From assembly GCA_036250195.1 (NCBI GenBank), contig JAVHZZ010000008.1, forward strand, positions 639,001 to 703,000: a DNA stretch of 64,000 nucleotides, given 5' to 3'. The notes beneath the pieces are model-generated. The model was given only the letters and a program-made list of their open reading frames with translations. It made no database searches and was not told the DNA's origin. The DNA comes from Mixophyes australis. Taxonomy: Eukaryota > Chordata > Amphibia > Anura > Limnodynastidae. Positions 1 through 12,665 of the stretch are shown in pieces (positions within the stretch are counted from its first letter, which is position 1; every line of letters begins with the position of its first letter). A program made the translations under genes and the position numbers.

Positions 1-3000
1 GGCACCAGGCAGGGTGATGCTATGTATGTGCACCAGGCAGGGTGATGGTATGTGTGGGCACCAGGCAGGGTGATGCTATGTGTGGGCACCAGGCAGGGTG
101 ATGGTATGTGTGGGCACCAGGCAGGGTGATGCTATGTGTGGGCACCAGGCAGGGTGATGCTATGTGTGGGCACCAGGCAGGGTGATGCTATGTGTGGGCA
201 CCAGGCAGGGTGATGGTATGTGTGGGCACCAGGCAGGGTGATGGTATGTGTGGGCACCAGGCAGGGTGATGCTATGTGTGGGCACCAGGCAGGGTGATGC
301 TATGTATGTGCACCAGGCAGGGTGATGCTATGTGTGGGCACCAGGCAGGGTGATGCTATGTATGTGCACCAGGCAGGGTGATGCTATGTGTGGGCACCAG
401 GCAGGGTGATGGTATGTGTGGGCACCAGGCAGGGTGATGCTATGTGTGGGCACCAGGCAGGGTGATGCTATGTGTGGGCACCAGGCAGGGTGATGCTATG
501 TGTGGGCACCAGGCAGGGTGATGCTATGTGTGGGCACCAGGCAGGGTGATGGTATGTGTGGGCACCAGGCAGGGTGATGCTATGTATGTGCACCAGGCAG
601 GGTGATGGTATGTGTGGGCACCAGGCAGGGTGATGGTATGTGTGGGCACCAGGCAGGGTGATGGTATGTGTGGGCACCAGGCAGGGTGATGCTATGTGTG
701 GGCACCAGGCAGGGTGATGCTATGTGTGGGCACCAGGCAGGGTGATGCTATGTGTGGGCACCAGGCAGGGTGATGCTATGTGTGGGCACCAGGCAGGGTG
801 ATGCTATGTGTGGGCACCAGGCAGGGTGATGCTATGTGTGGGCACCAGGCCGGGTGATGCTATGTGTGGGCACCAGGCAGGGTGATGCTATGTGTGGGCA
901 CCAGGCAGGGTGATGCTATGTGTGGGCACCAGGCAGGGTGATGCTATGTGTGGGCACCAGGCAGGGTGATGGTATGTGTGGGCACCAGGCAGGGTGATGC
1001 TATGTATGTGCACCAGGCAGGGTGATGGTATGTGTGGGCACCAGGCAGGGTGATGCTATGTGTGGGCACCAGGCCGGGTGATGCTATGTGTGGGCACCAG
1101 GCAGGGTGATGGTATGTGTGGGCACCAGGCAGGGTGATGCTATGTGTGGGCACCAGGCAGGGTGATGCTATGTGTGGGCACCAGGCAGGGTGATGCTATG
1201 TGTGGGCACCAGGCAGGGTGATGCTATGTGTGGGCACCAGGCCGGGTGATGCTATGTGTGGGCACCAGGCAGGGTGATGGTATGTGTGGGCACCAGGCAG
1301 GGTGATGCTATGTGTGGGCACCAGGCAGGGTGATGCTATGTGTGGGCACCAGGCAGGGTGATGCTATGTGTGGGCACCAGGCCGGGTGATGCTATGTGTG
1401 GGCACCAGGCAGGGTGATGCTATGTGTGGGCACCAGGCAGGGTGATGCTATGTGTGGGCACCAGGCAGGGTGATGCTATGTATGTGCACCAGGCAGGGTG
1501 ATGCTATGTATGTGCACCAGGCAGGGTGATGCTATGTGTGGGCACCAGGCAGGGTGATGCTATGTGTGGGCACCAGGCAGGGTGATGCTATGTATGTGCA
1601 CCAGGCAGGGTGATGCTATGTGTGGGCACCAGGCAGGGTGATGCTATGTGTGGGCACCAGGCAGGGTGATGGTATGTGTGGGCACCAGGAGGGGTGATGC
1701 TATGTATGTGCACCAGGCAGGGTGATGCTATGTGTGGGCACCAGGCAGGGTGATGCTATGTGTGGGCACCAGGGGGGTGATGCTATGTGTGGGCACCAGG
1801 CAGGGTGATGCTATGTGTGGGCACCAGGCAGGGTGATGGTATGTGTGGGCACCAGGCCGGGTGATGCTATGTGTGGGCACCAGCAGGGTGATGCTATGTG
1901 TGTGCACCAGGCAGGGGTGATGGTATGTGTGGGCACCAGGCAGGGTGATGCTATGTGTGGGCACCAGGCAGGGTGATGCTATGTGTGGGCACCAGGCAGG
2001 GTGATGCTATGTGTGGGCACCAGGCAGGGTGATGCTATGTGTGGGCACCAGGCAGGGTGATGCTATGTGTGGGCACCAGGCAGGGTGATGGTATGTGTGG
2101 GCACCAGGCAGGGTGATGCTATGTGTGTGCACCAGGCAGGGTGATGGTATGTGTGGGCACCAGGCAGGGTGATGCTATGTGTGGGCACCAGGCAGGGGTG
2201 ATGCTATGTGTGGCACCAGGCAGGGTGATGCTATGTGTGGGCACCAGGCAGGGTGATGCTATGTGTGGGCACCAGGCAGGGTGATGGTATGTGTGGGCAC
2301 CAGGCAGGGTGATGCTATGTGTGGGCACCAGGCAGGGTGATGCTATGTGTGGGCACCCAGGCAGGGTGATGCTATGTGTGGGCACCAGGCAGGGTGATGC
2401 TATGTGTGGGCACCAGGCAGGGTGATGCTATGTGTGGGCACCAGGCAGGGTGATGCTATGTGTGGGCACCAGGCAGGGTGATGCTATGTGTGGGCACCAG
2501 GCAGGGTGATGCTATGTGTGGGCACCAGGCAGGGTGATGCTATGTGTGGGCACCAGGCAGGGGTGATGCTATGTGTGGGCACCAGGCAGGGTGATGCTAT
2601 GTGTGGGCACCAGGCAGGGTGATGCTATGTGTGGGCACCAGGCAGGGTGATGCTATGTGTGGGCACCAGGCAGGGTGATGCTATGTGTGTGCACCAGGCA
2701 GGGTGATGGTATGTGTGGGCACCAGGCAGGGTGATGGTATGTGTGGGCACCAGGCAGGGTGATGCTATGTGTGGGCACCAGGCAGGGTGATGCTATGTGT
2801 GGGCACCAGGCAGGGTGATGCTATGTGTGTGCACCAGGCAGGGTGATGGTATGTGTGGGCACCAGGCAGGGTGATGGTATGTGTGGGCACCAGGCAGGGT
2901 GATGCTATGTGTGGGCACCAGGCAGGGTGATGCTATGTGTGGGCACCAGGCAGGGTGATGCTATGTGTGGGCACCAGGCAGGGTGATGCTATGTGTGGGC

Positions 3001-6000
3001 ACCAGGCAGGGTGATGGTATGTGTGGGCACCAGGTCAGGGTGATGCTATGTGTGGGCACCAGGCCGGGTGATGCTATGTGTGGGCACCAGGCAGGGTGAT
3101 GCTATGTGTGGGCACCAGGCAGGGGTGATGCTATGTGTGGGGCACCAGGCAGGGTGATGCTATGTGTGGGCACCAGGCAGGGTGATGGTATGTGTGGGCA
3201 CCAGGCAGGGTGATGCTATGTATGTGCACCAGGCAGGGTGATGGTATGTGTGGGCACCAGGCAGGGTGATGCTATGTGTGGGCACCAGGCCGGGTGATGC
3301 TATGTGTGGGCACCAGGCAGGGTGATGGTATGTGTGGGCACCAGGCAGGGTGATGGTATGTGTGGGCACCAGGCAGGGTGATGCTATGTGTGGGCACCAG
3401 GCAGGGTGATGCTATGTGTGGGCACCAGGCAGGGTGATGCTATGTGTGGGCACCAGGCAGGGTGATGGTATGTGTGGGCACCAGGCAGGGTGATGCTATG
3501 TGTGGGCACCAGGCCGGGTGATGCTATGTGTGGGCACCAGGCAGGGTGATGCTATGTGTGGGCACCAGGCAGGGTGATGCTATGTGTGGGCACCAGGCAG
3601 GGTGATGCTATGTGTGGGCACCAGGCAGGGTGATGGTATGTGTGGGCACCAGGCAGGGTGATGCTATGTATGTGCACCAGGCAGGGTGATGGTATGTGTG
3701 GGCACCAGGCAGGGTGATGCTATGTGTGGGCACCAGGCCGGGTGATGCTATGTGTGGGCACCAGGCAGGGTGATGGTATGTGTGGGCACCAGGCAGGGTG
3801 ATGCTATGTGTGGGCACCAGGCAGGGTGATGCTATGTGTGGGCACCAGGCAGGGTGATGCTATGTGTGGGCACCAGGCAGGGTGATGCTATGTGTGGGCA
3901 CCAGGCAGGGTGATGCTATGTGTGGGCACCAGGCCGGGTGATGCTATGTGTGGGCACCAGGCAGGGTGATGCTATGTGTGGGCACCAGGCAGGGTGATGC
4001 TATGTGTGGGCACCAGGCAGGGTGATGCTATGTGTGGGCACCAGGCAGGGTGATGCTATGTGTGGGCACCAGGCCGGGTGATGCTATGTGTGGGCACCAG
4101 GCAGGGTGATGCTATGTGTGGGCACCAGGCAGGGTGATGCTATGTGTGGGCACCAGGCAGGGTGATGCTATGTGTGGGCACCAGGCAGGGTGATGCTATG
4201 TGTGGGCACCAGGCAGGGTGATGCTATGTATGTGCACCAGGCAGGGTGATGCTATGTGTGGGCACCAGGCAGGGTGATGCTATGTGTGGGCACCAGGCAG
4301 GGTGATGGTATGTGTGGGCACCAGGCAGGGTGATGCTATGTATGTGCACCAGGCAGGGTGATGCTATGTGTGGGCACCAGGCAGGGTGATGCTATGTGTG
4401 GGCACCAGGCAGGGTGATGCTATGTGTGGGCACCAGGCAGGGTGATGCTATGTGTGGGCACCAGGCAGGGTGATGGTATGTGTGGGCACCAGGCCGGGTG
4501 ATGCTATGTGTGGGCACCAGGCAGGGTGATGCTATGTATGTGCACCAGGCAGGGTGATGCTATGTGTGGGCACCAGGCAGGGTGATGCTATGTGTGGGCA
4601 CCAGGCAGGGTGATGCTATGTGTGGGCACCAGGCAGGGTGATGCTATGTGTGGGCACCAGGCAGGGTGATGCTATGTGTGGGCACCAGGCAGGGTGATGC
4701 TATGTGTGGGCACCAGGCAGGGTGATGGTATGTGTGGGCACCAGGCAGGGTGATGCTATGTATGTGCACCAGGCAGGGTGATGGTATGTGTGGGCACCAG
4801 GCAGGGTGATGCTATGTGTGGGCACCAGGCAGGGTGATGCTATGTGTGGGCACCAGGCAGGGTGATGCTATGTGTGGGCACCAGGCAGGGTGATGGTATG
4901 TGTGGGCACCAGGCAGGGTGATGCTATGTGTGGGCACCAGGCAGGGTGATGCTATGTGTGGGCACCAGGCAGGGTGATGCTATGTGTGGGCACCAGGCAG
5001 GGTGATGCTATGTGTGGGCACCAGGCAGGGTGATGCTATGTGTGGGCACCAGGCAGGGTGATGCTATGTGTGGGCACCAGGCAGGGTGATGCTATGTATG
5101 TGCACCAGGCAGGGTGATGCTATGTGTGGGCACCAGGCAGGGTGATGCTATGTGTGGGCACCAGGCAGGGTGATGCTATGTGTGGGCACCAGGCAGGGTG
5201 ATGCTATGTGTGGGCACCAGGCAGGGTGATGCTATGTGTGGGCACCAGGCAGGGTGATGCTATGTGTGGGCACCAGGCAGGGTGATGCTATGTGTGGGCA
5301 CCAGGCAGGGTGATGCTATGTGTGGGCACCAGGCAGGGTGATGCTATGTGTGGGCACCAGGCAGGGTGATGCTATGTGTGGGCACCAGGCAGGGTGATGC
5401 TATGTGTGGGCACCAGGCAGGGTGATGGTATGTGTGGGCACCAGGCAGGGTGATGGTATGTGTGGGCACCAGGCAGGGTGATGCTATGTGTGGGCACCAG
5501 GCAGGGTGATGCTATGTGTGGGCACCAGGCAGGGTGATGCTATGTGTGGGCACCAGGCAGGGTGATGCTATGTGTGGGCACCAGGCAGGGTGATGCTATG
5601 TGTGGGCACCAGGCAGGGTGATGCTATGTGTGGGCACCAGGCAGGGTGATGCTATGTATGTGCACCAGGCAGGGTGATGCTATGTGTGGGCACCAGGCAG
5701 GGTGATGCTATGTGTGGGCACCAGGCAGGGTGATGCTATGTGTGGGCACCAGGCAGGGTGATGCTATGTGTGGGCACCAGGCAGGGTGATGCTATGTGTG
5801 GGCACCAGGCAGGGTGATGCTATGTGTGGGCACCAGGCCGGGTGATGCTATGTGTGGGCACCAGGCAGGGTGATGCTATGTGTGGGCACCAGGCAGGGTG
5901 ATGCTATGTGTGGGCACCAGGCAGGGTGATGCTATGTGTGGGCACCAGGCAGGGTGATGCTATGTGTGGGCACCAGGCAGGGTGATGGTATGTGTGGGCA

Positions 6001-6090
6001 CCAGGCAGGGTGATGCTATGTGTGGGCACCAGGCCGGGTGATGCTATGTGTGGGCACCAGGCAGGGTGATGCTATGTATGGGCACCAGGC
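1..6090. repeat. Minisatellite array, 28-bp unit
   Basis: About 217 head-to-tail copies of a 28-bp unit (core GGCACCAGGCAGGGTGATGC followed by TATGTGTG) fill the window from base 1, so the array is cut by the window edge. The last unit breaks off at GGCAGGGAGCTG near 6090. Unit variants recur: GGTATG for GCTATG, TATGTATGTGC for TATGTGTGGGC, and GGCCGGG for GGCAGGG. Single-base indels cluster at about 1685-1920 and 2190-3140 and shift the phase. Because 28 is not a multiple of 3, the minus strand reads as a 28-residue repeating peptide in all frames where no stop occurs. These ORFs are a by-product of the repeat and not genes. Confidence 0.97.
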
Positions 6091-7590
6091 AGGGAGCTGT
6101 TCATCTAATATTGCTTCAGCATGTTGTAGGAGGTTGTAATGTATATTATTGCTATACTATAGTGTGTCACTTCACAGATGTGATATAAAACTGAAAAACT
6201 GATCTCTATTAGATGTATAGAGGGTCACTTCCGGTCCACGGGTCCGCCCCTGAGTAAGTCTTTGAATCCATTGTATTAAAAACAGGTTAATAGAACCCTG
6301 TCATTACATGAGTTGAAAAGGTTAAATTTTTTACTTTTTTTTTTTAAGCACTCGTTATGACCTTTTGTTAGGTTGGGACTTAAGATACGATAAAGTCGGC
6401 TATTTGATTTTGTAGTGACAAATCACCTGTACTATCCGGGACATATGTCCAAGTTTTGTTCAAAATTCTTTATGTTAAACTATGTTAACTATATATTTAG
6501 GTATAACACTACTGAATAAAAAACAAACAATGTTAGTATACTAAAATAATACAGAATTCTTTATTTGATTAATATATATCTATTCATATAATTATTAACA
6601 ATTTAGAACATAACAATAAATTAAATGTGCAACTTAAATATAAATACAAGTAGTTTTAAATATAAAATGTAATATATAAAACTATACATAAATATTTGTA
6701 AATAAAAACATAAAAAAATACGAGAACATTTTTTAGATTATGTAAAGTGCAAAATAGATAACTGGGTGCGACCAAAAATGTCTTTACTCTGGTTTCATAT
6801 ATTCACAACAACATTGTGTTTATCCAGACTGAGAGACTCTATATTTAATAAGGTTTTGTCTGAAGATGTGCTTGTGCTACCATCATTACTACCTAATGAT
6901 AACAAGCATGTCTCTACTGAATTTGCTAAACTCACCCATAGACTTATTGGGATTAAACTGCTGCATTTCTGCTAGACTTTCCACATTTTCACATTCTCTT
7001 TAAGAAGATTACACATGTCAAAATTAAATAATTAGATAAAGGTGGTAATCGATATTTTTTGTTCACTACAATCAGCTGCGATGCGATTCGTATACAACAT
7101 AAATTTTATTATAACATTTAAATGTGTTTAATGTATTTTACAATCTTTTTCATCTAAAATTTAATGTGGGGGAAAAGCTAATTAATGTTTCTGTCATCTG
7201 AATTACATCGAGTTTGGTATCAATCTGCTCACAATTTCATGAGACAGTTTCTGGTGTTGCTTTTGTAACGTTTGCACCTTGCGAACACTAGTTCTACATA
7301 ATATCACTATATCATACACCAAATAACCAGTACACAGGGGTCATTAAAACAGTTTGTACAAGTCTAGAGGTGGGAGCCTGAGGAAAGGACACCTGGCAGT
7401 TTGAAGAACAATGACCAGAGGAATCCATCAATGTCACATCGAGTACCTGAGAGTACAAGAACCTTTGACCTATGAATGAACACCTTGTACATTATTTCTT
7501 TATTAAGTGGTACAATAAAGTTTACAATGGATTGAATCATCATAGACAATTTGAACAAACCACTAGAAAATCTCAAATATATCATCAGCA
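6091..7590. other. AT-rich non-coding sequence, no gene seen
   Basis: This 1.5-kb stretch is AT-rich, especially 6480-6760. The short ORFs at 6766-6975 (+) and 7364-7597 (-) have no recognisable domain. I see no tandem structure or transposon terminus that I can support here. Confidence 0.5.
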
Positions 7591-8220
7591 TCAACATTTA
7601 TTTATATAGCGCCAGCAAATTCTGTAGCGCTTTACAAATGGGAACAAACATTAATACATTAATTACTGGGTAATACATACAGACAGAGAGGTAAGATATA
7701 TAATTTTAACCAAGGAAAATTGAAAGTAAGAGAGAGAAAAAGAAAGAAAAAGAGAGGATACAAGACAGCTCCAATCGGGCAATGCCCGAGGCAGTGAAGA
7801 AAAAGAGAGAGTGGAAGGGAGGATCAGGTAGGGAGAGAAGGCGCTAACTCATTGTGTTAGTGATTGTGAATGTGGTAAACATGAAATATTAACGGTTGAG
7901 GAAATGGGAATTGAACTTGTCAACGTTGTTAGTTTCCCTGCATCTTGGAATGCAAACCAGAGACACCAAGTGGCATAGTAATCTGTAAATTTATACACTG
8001 AAATGAATATTAATTCATCCATTGCTCTATAGAATTCTATTTTATGGAGCCAATCCCTGATGAACGGGGGAGTGAAGGACTTCTAATGAGTCGGTATAAC
8101 TGCTTTGGTGGCTGATATGAGATATTTGAAAATGGATTTTTTAAAGTTGGAAATCGGAGAGTTAGTTTTAACCAAAAGGCAGGATTATCAGGGACCTCAT
8201 CTCTCAAAATATCTGTAGAG

Positions 8221-8311
8221 TACTTGTTAATGTACCTTTTGAGAATTTTGTAATTTTGTTAAATATAAGATGTTACTATTAATAAAACGTACTTTTAAAA
8301 AAAAAAAAAAA
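8221..8311 (+). mobile_element. Short poly-A retro-insertion with 15-bp TSD
   Basis: A 91-bp insert sits between two exact copies of AAAATATCTGTAGAG at 8206-8220 and 8312-8326. It ends in about 21 A residues and carries AATAAA at 8281-8286, some 15 bases before the poly-A. This is the signature of target-primed reverse transcription of a polyadenylated RNA, strongly truncated at its 5' end. The source transcript is not recognisable. It lies in opposite orientation inside the older LINE ORF2 and breaks it. Confidence 0.85.
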
Positions 8312-8815
8312 AAAATATCTGTAGAGATTGCTATGACCTGAGTCCAGAAAGGCCGAACCACTCTACAGTTCCACCATATATGGAGAAGTGTTCCTGGAGC
8401 CTCCTGGCATCTCCAACAAACACTCAAAACTCCTTGGCAAATTCTTGCTAATTGGGCCGGACATCTATACCATCTTGACAAGACTTTGTAATGAGAAATA
8501 CACTAGTAGAGCATGTATGGGTGGATTCAAAAATGTTTGGCCAATCTGCTGCCTGAATGTGGGTACCCAAATCTTGTTCCCAATCTCTGGTAAATCTGGG
8601 TAAGGAGTTACACAAATTTTCAATAAGAAGTGTATATAAAATAGAGAGGAGGTGAGGAGGGCAGCTGGAGGCCTGATGGATCGATTCAAAGGCCGTAAAA
8701 TTTCTTGTTGTGTCTTTGCGGGAAGGTCCAGTGGTTAGAAAATTCTTAATTTGAAGAAATCTCCAGATTTCAGAGTTTGGTAGTTCTCATTTGACTTGAA
8801 TTACTGCAAAGGGAG

Positions 8816-9360
8816 CAGAGCCGGATTTAGAACTCATGGGTCCCTAGGCAGAATGCTGGTTTGGGGCCCCCTCCCTGAAACAATCCATAGCACTATATTT
8901 TTGTAGCATACCATATACCCCTATAGTTAAGCAGAAGTGAAAGTATGTGACGCCTAAGTAGGTGTGGTCATACCATTGGGGGCGTGGCTTGCATCATTGG
9001 GGTCGTACCTAACATGTGAAAAGAGCTAGGCCACCCTCCTACAGAAAAAGGCACCCCTAAATAATTACTGAGCAATCCCGTTTTTTTAAGTAGTTGGGTC
9101 AAAACAACTTAATAAGTATTTAAGTCAGGGCAGAAATACTTATTAAGTTGTTTGGAAAAATAATATGCATAAATCCAAGTATGTGCTCTTGTCACTTTTG
9201 CCCCTTCATCATCACCTCTGTGCCCCTTCATCATCACAAGGTGGAGGGGAGCTCCCCTCAGCTTTGCCTACCCCGCTCACCGCCAACCCTGGAAGGGCCC
9301 TCTGGGGACCGCTGGACCCTAGGCAGCTGCCTTTGTTGCCTAGTGGTAAATCCGGCCCTG
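8816..9360. mobile_element. hAT-type MITE, 545 bp, with 8-bp TSD
   Basis: The element starts with CAGAGCCGGATTTAG and ends with TAAATCCGGCCCTG, which is the inverted complement with one difference in the first 14 bases. It is flanked by exact 8-bp duplications AAAGGGAG at 8808-8815 and 9361-9368, the length expected of hAT transposons. Internally the sequence continues as GGGTCCCTAGGCAG at one end and CCTAGGCAGCTGCC at the other. No transposase is encoded. A related terminus is seen at 63065. Confidence 0.9.
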
Positions 9361-10021
9361 AAAGGGAGACATACTCATGGAGTTAATCAGCTGGCTGACC
9401 CGCGTAACCCCAACACGAACCCATGTTTTGAATCGCTCACCCGGCCGAAACAATGGATTGTGAAAAATTGGAAGCAGAGAGGATATAGGCAAGGAAATGT
9501 GAGTGAGTAAACGGAGTCTAACCCACCTTGAAATAGCCAATAATGGGATGTTTGGTGGAAACCGGGGCAGGGGGGGGTAGAATTGCCCCCTTAATGTCAA
9601 TCCACTGTTTCTCACCATTAGAAATTGTCCACTCCTCAATCCTTAACATGACTGCATTGTGGTATGTAGGAAAATGTGGGAACTGGAAACCTCCTAGGTG
9701 TCTGCAACGATACACGTTTGAAATGGGGTAATTTCCCTCCCCATGCGAAGTCTCTCAACAGTCTCTGTAAGTCAACGAACCATCTATTGGGAATGTGGAT
9801 TGGAAGACCTTGAAGACTCATTGAATGAAGACCTTGTAACTGATTGCTACATTTAGGGGGCTGACCTCTAGGAGGTGGACCCTCAGGAGGCTGGCCTGGC
9901 AACCTCTGGCTTGTACCAGACACAACGTTTGCATAGGAGATGTACCCCAGACAGATTTTTTAGCTGAGCCCTGCATTGGACAAATCAGGATCATCTCTTA
10001 CCACCTCAGTCTGATTGCCCA

Positions 10022-10754
10022 CTATAGACATGCCCCCCATTGATTCCCCATAGCCCCGGACCCAGGCTGCCTATCCGAGACACCTCGTTTACCAGCCAAC
10101 TCCGCATTTCTGCTAGTTAGTTTGTCTATTAAGACTGCTGCTTTTTTCACCCTTTCGGTTAGCAGCAAGGTCCCGTATATGGAATCAATGATTCTAACCT
10201 GGGCATGACTTAGGGACCCTCCAACATCAGTATAACTACCTGCACATACCACCGATTTAGAACCAATGTTGAGCCTGCCAGAGCCTACATACAGGGAGCA
10301 TGCAGGAGCAGGGACACACACATCAGGTGCTGTTTTAGGAGACACACAGTGGCCCGACATCCCCGGAGTAGCGGCTAAGCTCCTAAGGGTGGCTGCCTCT
10401 GATTCCTGCATAAAAGTATCATTACTAGCCTTAGATGTAACTGTCGTGGTGTCTCTGGAGATGATCACATTACTCTCGCATATCGGACACATTGCAAGAC
10501 AACAGATTACTATCAGCTTGTTTGGGTAAAATGCTTATCACCGGGACTAGCTCAGTCTTTGGATCAGACCCACATTTATCCCGACTATCTGTTCCTAGAA
10601 GAGGGGAACCCATAGGATCGGATGCCACTGCCTGCCTCAGGAGACTCGCACCGGAACCATCGACCGAAACCGAAAGCGACGCGGGAATTGGGGACTCCGA
10701 GTCCGCCATGGGAACCGCAGCTTGACCGGCGTCCCCCCCCCCCCCCTCCCACAC
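10022..10754 (-). pseudogene. Unclassified ORF remnants
   Basis: Two overlapping minus-strand frames (10470-10754 and 10022-10492) read as one low-complexity, Ser/Ala/Gly/Val-rich polypeptide with a plausible start at MADSESPIP. I do not recognise a domain. A CPIC sequence is present, but no full zinc-knuckle. The place between the LINE remnant and an LTR-like block suggests an ORF1-like or gag-like part of a retroelement. This is inference only. Confidence 0.3.
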
Positions 10755-10929
10755 CTCCTGCAGCCCCTACAGGATCCCTCACCGGAGGTTCCCCCTCCTG
10801 CTGCCTTATGCTGTTATACAGGTGATTATCGGGTATGCTGTCAGACTGGTCTGTGGGAAGTGTTGAAGTCAGCAAATTGGATAAAGTCATTTCAATTAAA
10901 ATCGAGCAAACTTGGTTGTCTTTGTTTGA

Positions 10930-11690
10930 AAAGATGCGTAGAGCACGCTACGGCGTGAAAGGGCGTATGCAGCTACAACACGTGGCAACAACAGTATTTA
11001 GTCTTTTACATACATTCGCACAAACACGCACACTTGTAAAATAGTACACATTAATGTTAGTTGGAACACATAGTCATTTATGTCGAAATATGGTAGTATT
11101 TATGTGTAATAGTATAAGTTATATGCATATCAGTAAAACATATGGTACTCGTTGAAGGAATCAAGTCATGTGTGGTATCATACTAATCCTCTTCGCATTT
11201 GCGACTGTCCGGTTCACTCTGTGAAGGAATCGCAGGGTGCATACGCACGTTATTAATGTTAAGGAATTATGGACTATTATGATGAGTAATCTTGGCGGGA
11301 AGATCAGAGCTCATCCCCTGGAGAGATGACCCCCTCCTTTGGATTCCTGAGCTTAAACTAGCCTATGATCTGCAACCCCCTGGACCCTCCTGATGCCTGG
11401 ACCAATAGAAGCCAGCCACACCTTTGCATTGTTTTACTGTATCTCTGTTTGCATTTAAGCAGCAGCTCCTCATCCAGAGTTCAGTCACCTAGACCACAGA
11501 CTTCAGGACTGAATGACTGTTCACTGGATCCAGAGCGCCTGCGATAAGTAACAGCTGTACTTACTATTATTTCGCTAAGATATATATACTGCTACTTTTT
11601 GAGAATAAATCTTTGTGCGTTGGAAACACAAATTGAGATTCGACAATCGTTATTGGATAGCGTCAAAACACTCATAACAGAAGGTTTGCC
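10930..11690 (+). mobile_element. LTR-like block, possible solo LTR
   Basis: The stretch has LTR-like spacing on the plus strand: a CCAAT motif at 11401, a weak TATA-like CATTTAAG at about 11452, a putative RNA start region, AATAAA at 11604, a U5-like run, and an end at ACTCATAACA. I see no second copy and no matching target-site duplication, so both the boundary and the call are tentative. Confidence 0.3.
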
Positions 11691-11699
11691 GGTAAGCGC

Positions 11700-12665
11700 T
11701 CAGAGCTGCCAATGTTAGCAGGAACCTCCATTCCTGAACAGGTCACTTGCTCTATCTCCTGTAGTTTTACTGTAAGTATCTGCAACGCGTTCTGTACTAA
11801 AGGCACGATTGCTTTTCTTCTTCATTGCCATGATTTGTCTTTTCAACTTAGGAATTTCCGAAGAGAGCCGCTCCAGCCACGCCTTTATGGCAAGCTCCTC
11901 CGTCTCCCCTTCATCAGAGTCAGGTAAGCCAACTTCTCTCGGGTCAACGTCCGCCACTCCACTACCAACCACCGCACCGCTAACCACAGAAACTGTTGCC
12001 TCCTTTTAGGTCTCCTCACCCGTTTTAACGGCCGCCACACTGTCTTCTATGGGCGTGCTTTCCTTGTTGGCCCCCAGTTGTATCTCCACTAGGGACTCTC
12101 CCACACCTACCAGGGGTGCCCTGTTTGATATCACAGGCACTCACGCCACGTTCACCTCCAGTTTTATCGTCACTGGGGCTAAGTTCACATCTCCCAGCAC
12201 AAGTTTAGTCAGGGCTTCTCTGTTGCTCTTCACAGATGCCCCGGAGCCATCCTTCCCCAGTTGGGTCATCACTGGGGCAGGTAAGGCCTCGTTCAGCCCG
12301 GCCTTGACTGAAGCTACCATGTTAAGATTCACAGGTACTTCTGACTCACTGTCCTCCAGTTGACTTACTGGGGACACAGTGCATAGCGGGACTCTTGTCA
12401 CAGACTTGCCGCATAGGATCCCCGCATGCGGCTTCATGCAGGGAAATTCTGTCCGGGGATCTGCTTGTTTCATAAGACTAGGGCAATCCACAATCCCAGC
12501 CAAGCCGATAGTAGGCTGACTGGGAGTGGAACCCACTCCAGGCCCTGGATCTAAGCTGGGCCTTCTGAAGGCAGTAGGCCCGGGAGCCTGGGGGCTCTCC
12601 TCCACGCCTCCCCCAGGATCCTCCATCCTTGCTGGATCGAATGAAAGGACTAATCGGGATTTACA
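11700..12665 (-). pseudogene. Unclassified minus-strand coding-like remnant
   Basis: Minus-strand frames 11715-11987 and the distal part of 12141-12956 encode Ser/Val/Pro-rich sequence without a recognised domain; the former has a basic, possibly helical stretch WLERLSSEIPKLKRQIMAM. The second frame begins inside hAT transposase code, and the similarity to the intact copy at 49396-55017 stops at about 12665, which marks a junction with unrelated DNA. Like 10022-10754, it may be part of one disrupted retroelement. Confidence 0.3.

Larger units (their letters stand above)
7849..9923 (-). pseudogene. LINE ORF2 C-terminal remnant (L1/Tx1-like)
   Basis: Several frame-shifted minus-strand segments line up in order with the end of an L1/Tx1 ORF2 protein. 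First comes a LQRLLRDFAWGGKLPHFK block at about 9760-9720, typical of the region downstream of the reverse transcriptase. Next is a PLFRPGERFKTWVRVGVTRV block at about 9440-9390. Last, after the MITE, comes a cysteine/histidine block reading CWRCQ, GTLLHIWWNC at about 8440-8350, which is the usual C-terminal zinc-knuckle region. The reading then continues on the far side of the poly-A insertion to a stop near 7849. Frame shifts and both insertions show that it is dead. The family call rests on these motifs only; a CR1 or L2 origin is less likely because of the GTLLHIWW block. Confidence 0.7.
7591..9960 (-). mobile_element. Degraded L1/Tx1-type LINE, 3' portion
   Basis: Read on the minus strand, this region carries the C-terminal part of a LINE ORF2 followed by a 3' UTR that ends at about 7591 in a GCGCTATATAAATAAAT element and a short GATGAT-like tail. 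The 5' part, with the endonuclease and reverse-transcriptase core, is missing. The copy is further interrupted by a MITE at 8816-9360 and by a 91-bp poly-A insertion at 8221-8311. The tail matches the tail of the SINE at 21130-21520. Confidence 0.75.

Noticed and set aside
1..6090. 28-bp repeats as a CRISPR-like array or as repeat-peptide genes on the minus strand
   Set aside because: The units are contiguous with no spacers, and the ORFs exist only because the repeat lacks stops in some frames; phase-breaking indels interrupt them.
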